Part shown: positions 58,701 through 64,000 of the stretch, one piece after another
Layout: each line of letters begins with the position of its first letter
How positions within the stretch are numbered: the stretch's first letter is position 1
From: Rhododendron vialii
Taxonomy: Eukaryota; Streptophyta; Magnoliopsida; Ericales; Ericaceae
Direction of reading: 5' to 3'
DNA length: 64,000 bases
NCBI RefSeq assembly: GCF_030253575.1
Contig: NC_080565.1
Coordinates: forward strand, 5,490,001 to 5,554,000
The notes under the pieces: generated by a model
Database searches by the model: none
What the model was told of the DNA's origin: nothing
The model's input: only the letters and a program-made list of their open reading frames with translations
Made by a program: the position numbers and the translations under genes

Positions 58701-61700
58701 ACTAATCCGGGGGAATGGCAATGGCCTAGGCACACTAAAATTTGCTTCATATTTGAACCAATTTGTATCTGAAAAAGTTGGTTATTGTGCACTGGGCATT
58801 TGTGATTTGTCTCCCATTTATTTGACTAGGTATGCATGGCTGAGAGCAACGGTGGGATGTTGGAGGTATCTCATGAAACCCTCTGGATTTGACCTTAAAA
58901 TCGGACCCGTATAATTACATGCATTAATGTTGCTCCTTTTTGTTGTTTTTCCACTGTTCTATTAATTAGGTTCGTTTTTCATAATCAATCAGTTATCCAA
59001 TGCTTCGCTGATACGATTTGTATGGATGTAGGATGGATTTGTATCTGACGTCTTAGTGGAATGGACCATTTTTCTCATGAAGCAGTATCCACCGTTGAAG
59101 GTAGTGGGAGTCGCTTATGATTTGTTGGTAGTGGGAGTCGCTTATGATTTGTTTCTTGAAGTAATATTCTCGGCTACTTTTAGCAAAACTGTTAGCACAA
59201 TATGGAACTGTTGTAGATTCAAATTACAAAATACGTGTGCTAATTGAATGTCAAACTTAATATGTTAGACACAGATCTCATCCCTTTGTGTGTGGGTTGA
59301 GTGTCCGTCCGATAGGGATATGTTACATTTGAAAGATTCCATGGAACATAGACCTCAGATAATACAGGTAAAAAATTATTCATAGTCGGAAAGTAAAGTG
59401 GATTGCGACAATCATCACCAGACGTAAACTTGCTTTTTTGGGGCGGTTCAAGATAATTTACTCATTCTGTTTACCTTTCTTCAGTGAAATATTTTACCAA
59501 AGGCTTGCAGACAAAGTTGTCAAAATCTTTATTGAATTGAGGATTATGACAAAGTTGGTGCAAATCTATAGGTGAATATAGTTGGTAATTGCTCGATTCG
59601 CGATTTGATTCGTTATTACATTCCATGCAATTGTCGAAAATGTTGTGTTTGACACCTTCACAATGTTTTCAGCTCTTTTCCATTGAAGAGAAATTCAAGA
59701 ATATGACTTCATAGAGGGTTTAGTAGGAAAATGAACAATATCCACGCATGATTGTTGGTCATTTGGTGGTTTGAGGATTTATAGAATCCTGACAGACATG
59801 ATTGATTGATTCTTAACCTGTTTTCATCTTCAACCCTAAAAATTGTCGAAGTACGTCTTTGGATGATTTTTCAGGGCAAAGAACTTGTAGGTACGACTTA
59901 TTATGTTATTTATCTAGGACCGCGAATTATCTATTGCCGTTGACATTTATTATCTGATATAGATGAGAGCCGAAAGCTCGTCTTATGATTTCCTTTCTTC
60001 CTTTAATTCATGAATGAAGTATAATCACTTATGTAATATGGGATCATAGATCAAGCCGATGCAAGCGAAGTCCCGCATTGATGTGGAACCAAAGTAAAAT
60101 GTTGTATATAAAGTGTAAGGGCAGCCTCACCTCAATGGCTAGCTTTTGGGGAGAGTTAAACCCAATACCCTTTATAAAAGGCGTGTTGCCTTCATCCCAC
60201 ATCTTCTGTGATATAAGCTAGACAAAAAATTTCAAGGTTTAAGCTTCACATCATTTTTTTTTTTGATTTTTTCTGATGTAAAAATGCCCAGATGTATGCC
60301 ACATCTGATCAAAACATTCCAATTCAGAATTTGGTTAAATTTGATTCATATCACAATTCACGATTTGACAAGGATGGTTACCTATTAGTCGGGTAGTTTG
60401 CACGTCATCCACACAATGTTGGATTGGTCCTTGAGTTCGATGTACAATCCTGTTATCCATCGGCCATTTTTTTGCATGTGGCTCATGTCATGGTGGTTAA
60501 ACTGATTTCCTTTTCAATCCCCTGGACATTTAAAAGAGAACAGAATAGGGTTCGGATGTTCTCATTAAGTACGCTTGGGCAACAATGATTGGCTCTTGTG
60601 ATAATTGTATGCTTATAGAGTGCTACGGTGTGGCTCTTTAAATTGTGTATATTGGGGATAGCCATTTCGCTAGTTTGCAATTTGGATGGACATTGAACTT
60701 TACCATAAGAGTAGAAAGCTGTACTATTCTAAATATAATGTGTCTACAGTGTGATCCGTAGTGATTGGTGTTGATATATTTCGTTGAGGCTAATGGTTAG
60801 CACATGAAACTGTTTGCTTATCTGGTGCCTATATATCTCGGGTTTATTTGTTTCGTCTTTCTGACCAGAGGGATTGTGCACTACACATAGCGATGGAATT
60901 GGCTTGGGGCAAGTGTTGTTGCTTAAGGGAAACTCTATTGCTCGAATCCTGGGGGCTCTTCAATTTCAAGCACCTAAACCGTCTCATGCCTGACGTCCCA
61001 TTTGTTGAACTTGATAGCCTTACAGGTGAAATAGATAAAGCCATGATCGATTTAATAGGGTGGAAAGTGCTCGAGGTAATTCCATTTGCTTGTAGAGCTT
61101 ACTGTTGCTGTAAGAAAAAGGTGCACTTCTTCTGACACTCTCAGACAAACGAGGATTATCGAGTGTTGGATGTGTGCACTTTTTCCTACACACTCTTCTG
61201 TAGTTTCAATATTTGTCTGTTTTGTGGTTTTCGGATGTCATGTTATACATGAGAGAAGGGGCTGTATATATATCTCCTGAAGGACTATGATTGTGTTGAC
61301 TACCTGTAATTTGTTTATACATTTTCCTTTCGCAGTTAGGTAAGTCCATGAAATCAGCTACATCTCCCTTGCGGTCAAGCGTCTTTGGGACTTTCACAGA
61401 AGAGGTCATTGAGGTTGTTGAACATGCTGACTGTGAAAGAAGGGTTGAAGGGCATCGTTTTATCGGCACACATCATCTTTTGTTGGGCCTGGTTCGCACC
61501 AGGATTAGGCAAAGTGTGTTGATGTTTGCTCAGTTAGGGCATGGTTGCAAGGAACCTACACGTTATCCGGCATCTTACATCTATCGAGTAGCTCGAAATA
61601 TAGCTCGCTGTTCTGGTAAGCCTCTCTTGCTTCACATCATGATTCACTTGGAAGCACGTACACCTTGCCGGAGGTGACGAACCATTGTCGGACACGTAGC

Positions 61701-64000
61701 GGCGTCTGGATACGTGTCCCGATGTGCAAATCAGAAGCGTATGATAGCCTCCTAATTTTTTTTCTCTATACTAGTACGCCAACTGGACACGCTTGGACAT
61801 TCTATAATGATGGGACGCTCTCATGACATGCTTAGGGCGCTGTTAGGACGGAGTTGTTATTTTGTTTGTTGTAACATTTTTATGATTATTATAATGGGAA
61901 ATTTGAACGATGTAATCACATCTGTGCATCATGAAATATAAGCAATTTTGATAGTTGGACAGGTTTCATTGTTTTTTTCTCAAAACACCCTTCAATGAGA
62001 ATGTTAGATTTTATTTTTAAACGAGCCCCCCGCGTGGTGTCCTCCAATTTTTGGAAATTTTCGTGTCAGCGTGTCGGTGTCGTTGCATGCCCTTGTTGTT
62101 GCTACTTAGCTACTTTAGTTAGGAATTGCCACTGTGGTGGCCTGTGGTTAAAAACTGTCATTTGTCGTTTTCTTCGTTTTGTGTTTAGTGGCGCTTCTTT
62201 ATAAGGTTTCATCAATTCGATTTTGTTACGTAGTAGATTCAATCTATTGAATTTTGTGTGCTCTGTGTGTAAATATGTTGTAGGTGAAGATAAAATAGAT
62301 CTTGAGCACCTGTTTTCAGCAATTATGTTCACAAACCTTGTGACGGATGAACTGGCGTACGAAATATATGAGGTCTTATTGAGCGATGTTTTGTCGTTGC
62401 GATCGAAAGTCCTCATCCTTGGCTATATCTGCAAGGATAAAGTTTTGGGAGCTGCTATTCCATACCCTGATTGTGAGGTAATGATATCTTTCATGTTCTG
62501 CTGTATCTACCTGTAAGTTTGCCCCTCAATCCTCATCCATGAGGTAATGATATCGTGTTTGGTTTTTTGGTTTTCATTGGATGCCAGTTATCTATTTATC
62601 TTGCTGTTAAGATGCTCCAAGCTAGAGGTGGCAAATGGACGGGTTGAAACGGGTTGCGGGTCAAATATGTGTGGGTTAAATACGGGTCAATGGTAGGCAA
62701 GTTGAAATGGGTTAGGCCGAATGTGGGTCAAAGTCAAATCCAAACCCGACCTGTTCTTTTCTTTTAAAAGTCAGTTAATCACCAATATTAAATCTCTACT
62801 GTCACCTATTGCGTAAAAGCTAATACAATCCATGGTTTTGAGGACATGTGTTTATGCTGCTTCTGATATAGAAAGCCGTGGAAAAAGTAAAATGAAATGC
62901 ATAAGATGCACTTTGCTATATATTTTTTAGATGAGCAATGATACACAACTTCACAGTTGTATTCGGAATATAGTGTTTTAAAACACAATACATGTGGAGG
63001 AGAAAATTTCCTTTTAATTCCTATCCCAAGTATTGGTGACCACTTGGTCTGTTGACTTTTGTTTGTGGACTTGGATCAAAGGACGGTGATTTTGGATTAA
63101 AAATTATGAGCGGCTTTTTTTTTTGCAGTCTTTTTTACTTATTTTTGTCTTTTTGAAAAAAAATTATGAGTTTCGATCACAATTTTTAACTTTTTCGATA
63201 CCTCTGGTCGAGACGAATCAATAAGTCACAAAAGTTTGACGCAAAAACAAACAAATGCAAAAAAAAAAATTGAATAAGACAAAAAAACAAGAGTCACTTG
63301 ACTTGTTAATCCAAACCCACACTCAATCTGAACAAACTAAATTAACTGATCATTGTAATTCAATTTTATTATTAAAGTAAGATCTGAGGATGAATAGACT
63401 TGCTTTCTTCTAATTGAGATCACTATGGAGATAGGATTTAAGGACCTGTTAGTGGAATACCAATCATGATCACACTAGTATTCCTTCTAGCTGTGACGGT
63501 AGAAATCGTCTTGGAAAGCCCTGGGATGGGTTTTTTTTAAGTTGGACCCATTTTCAACCCATGTAAATATGGGTTGAACCCATATTAACATGTGGGCGGG
63601 TTGGGTTGGGTTATAAGTGGGCGGATTTGGGTGGGTTCAAAATTATGGGTTGAGATTGTCACCTCTACTCCATGCCATTGTATCTGGCTTTTTTATGGGT
63701 TGCTTAAAACGTGTCTGATATCACAGCTGGTTTGTCTCTGTATCCTCGTCTTATCCCCACTTGAATGTTCACAGAGGATTTGTGATACTAGTGTGGTGCT
63801 TTTCATTTTTCCAGAAATTATTTGGAGAATTGATGTGCTCTTTCCCCTTGTTGAAGGTATTGAAGGGGTTTTCAACCTACAGCTTAGCCTACGGCGAAAA
63901 TGAATGGAATGCTGAGTTGAGTGGTAAAAGAGTTGACGATTTTTTCGAAGGTGAGAAAGCAACATGTTTTTTGTTTCTCGTTCCTCTTTTCTTACCACTC
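55716..64000 (+). CDS. Clp-N-motif protein of unknown function, at least 13 exons, 3' end outside the window
   Basis: Exons: 55716-55752, 56329-56499, 56671-56756, 57424-57639, 58040-58120, 58349-58444, 58565-58606, 58830-58865, 59032-59100, 60869-61075, 61336-61615, 62284-62477 and 63815-63950. All have GT-AG borders and phases that join into one open frame of 550 codons plus one base, continuing past the window. The start MAELPKRSPPDV follows a GA-rich leader. Residues about 1-70 are Ser-rich. 75-345 is helical, acidic and unrecognised (includes WLEKLWLEKLKQ and QYPPLK). Exon 11 holds FTEEVIEVVEHAD...GHRFIGTHHLLLGLV (about 367-399), matching the repeat of the Clp N-terminal domain used by ClpC/ClpB/Hsp101-type proteins to bind adaptors. 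Exon 12 (IDLEHLFSAIM) may be a second, weaker half. No Walker A or B is seen yet; an AAA+ part could lie downstream. Location and role are unknown. Confidence 0.7.
59101..59154 (+). repeat. 27-bp tandem duplication at the exon 9 donor of the Clp-N-motif gene
   Basis: The unit GTAGTGGGAGTCGCTTATGA... of 27 bases occurs twice in direct succession (59101-59127 and 59128-59154, one mismatch). It begins exactly at the predicted donor GTAGTG, so a second potential 5' splice site lies 27 bases downstream in the same frame. Confidence 0.85.
59155..60868 (+). other. Long intron 9 of the Clp-N-motif gene
   Basis: About 1.7 kb without recognisable exons or transposon ends. AT-rich with a T run (60254-60263). 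Short ORFs here lack features. Confidence 0.5.
62623..63667. mobile_element. 1,045-bp non-autonomous hAT-type element in intron 12 of the Clp-N-motif gene
   Basis: Ends are TAGAGGTGGCAA and, inverted, TAGAGGTGACAA. Subterminal regions are dense in GGGTT/GGGTTG motifs on both sides. The flanks CTCCAAGC (62615-62622) and CTCCATGC (63668-63675) match at 7 of 8 positions, fitting an aged 8-bp hAT target duplication. The interior is AT-rich without transposase coding. Confidence 0.8.

Overview
This is nuclear DNA of a flowering plant, most likely a eudicot. Supporting evidence: low GC, genes with many GT-AG introns, intact plant-type biotin synthase and INO80D-like genes, Stowaway, Harbinger-like and hAT-like miniature transposons, Ty3/gypsy remains of the Tat type, and short insertions of organelle DNA. 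I cannot name the species. The gene models below come from reading exons by eye. In each one the splice phases add up without internal stops, which is the main internal support.

Layout. (1) 1-3593, + strand: the last two coding exons of a selenoprotein-H-like (Rdx) protein, with a 378-bp hairpin element in the last intron. (2) 5267-15470, - strand: a complete six-exon biotin synthase (BIO2, 380 aa) whose introns hold several small transposons. (3) 20899-24746, - strand: a two-exon INO80D-like zinc-finger protein (235 aa), with a 324-bp transposon in its upstream flank. (4) 28557-30449, - strand: a single-exon 630-aa membrane-associated protein with a weak TraB-like N-terminus. (5) 31-39 kb: gene-poor, with a plastid-type 23S rRNA fragment and many miniature transposons. 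(6) About 39.3-53.6 kb: a decayed Tat-type retrotransposon with gag, protease, RT, RNase H, integrase, a subrepeat tail and antisense additional ORFs. A ~1.95-kb poly-C-bearing insertion interrupts it, and a 1,940-bp solo LTR with a perfect 5-bp target duplication is nested in its 3' part. (7) 53.64-54.46 kb: a plastid ndhF fragment enclosed by 66-bp inverted repeats, abutting a 369-bp hairpin element. (8) 55716 to beyond the window end, + strand: a gene with at least 13 exons whose predicted protein carries a Clp-N-like motif inside otherwise unrecognised sequence. A 1,045-bp hAT-type element sits in its last visible intron.

The genes are unrelated single-copy housekeeping-type genes with no operon-like logic. 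The most unusual items are the inverted-repeat cassette around plastid ndhF, the Clp-N-motif gene, the two equal-length copies of a TTACCGAAA-repeat transposon, the two equal-length 378-bp hairpin elements, and the nested solo LTR. I found no CRISPR array, bacterial operon or intact autonomous transposon.
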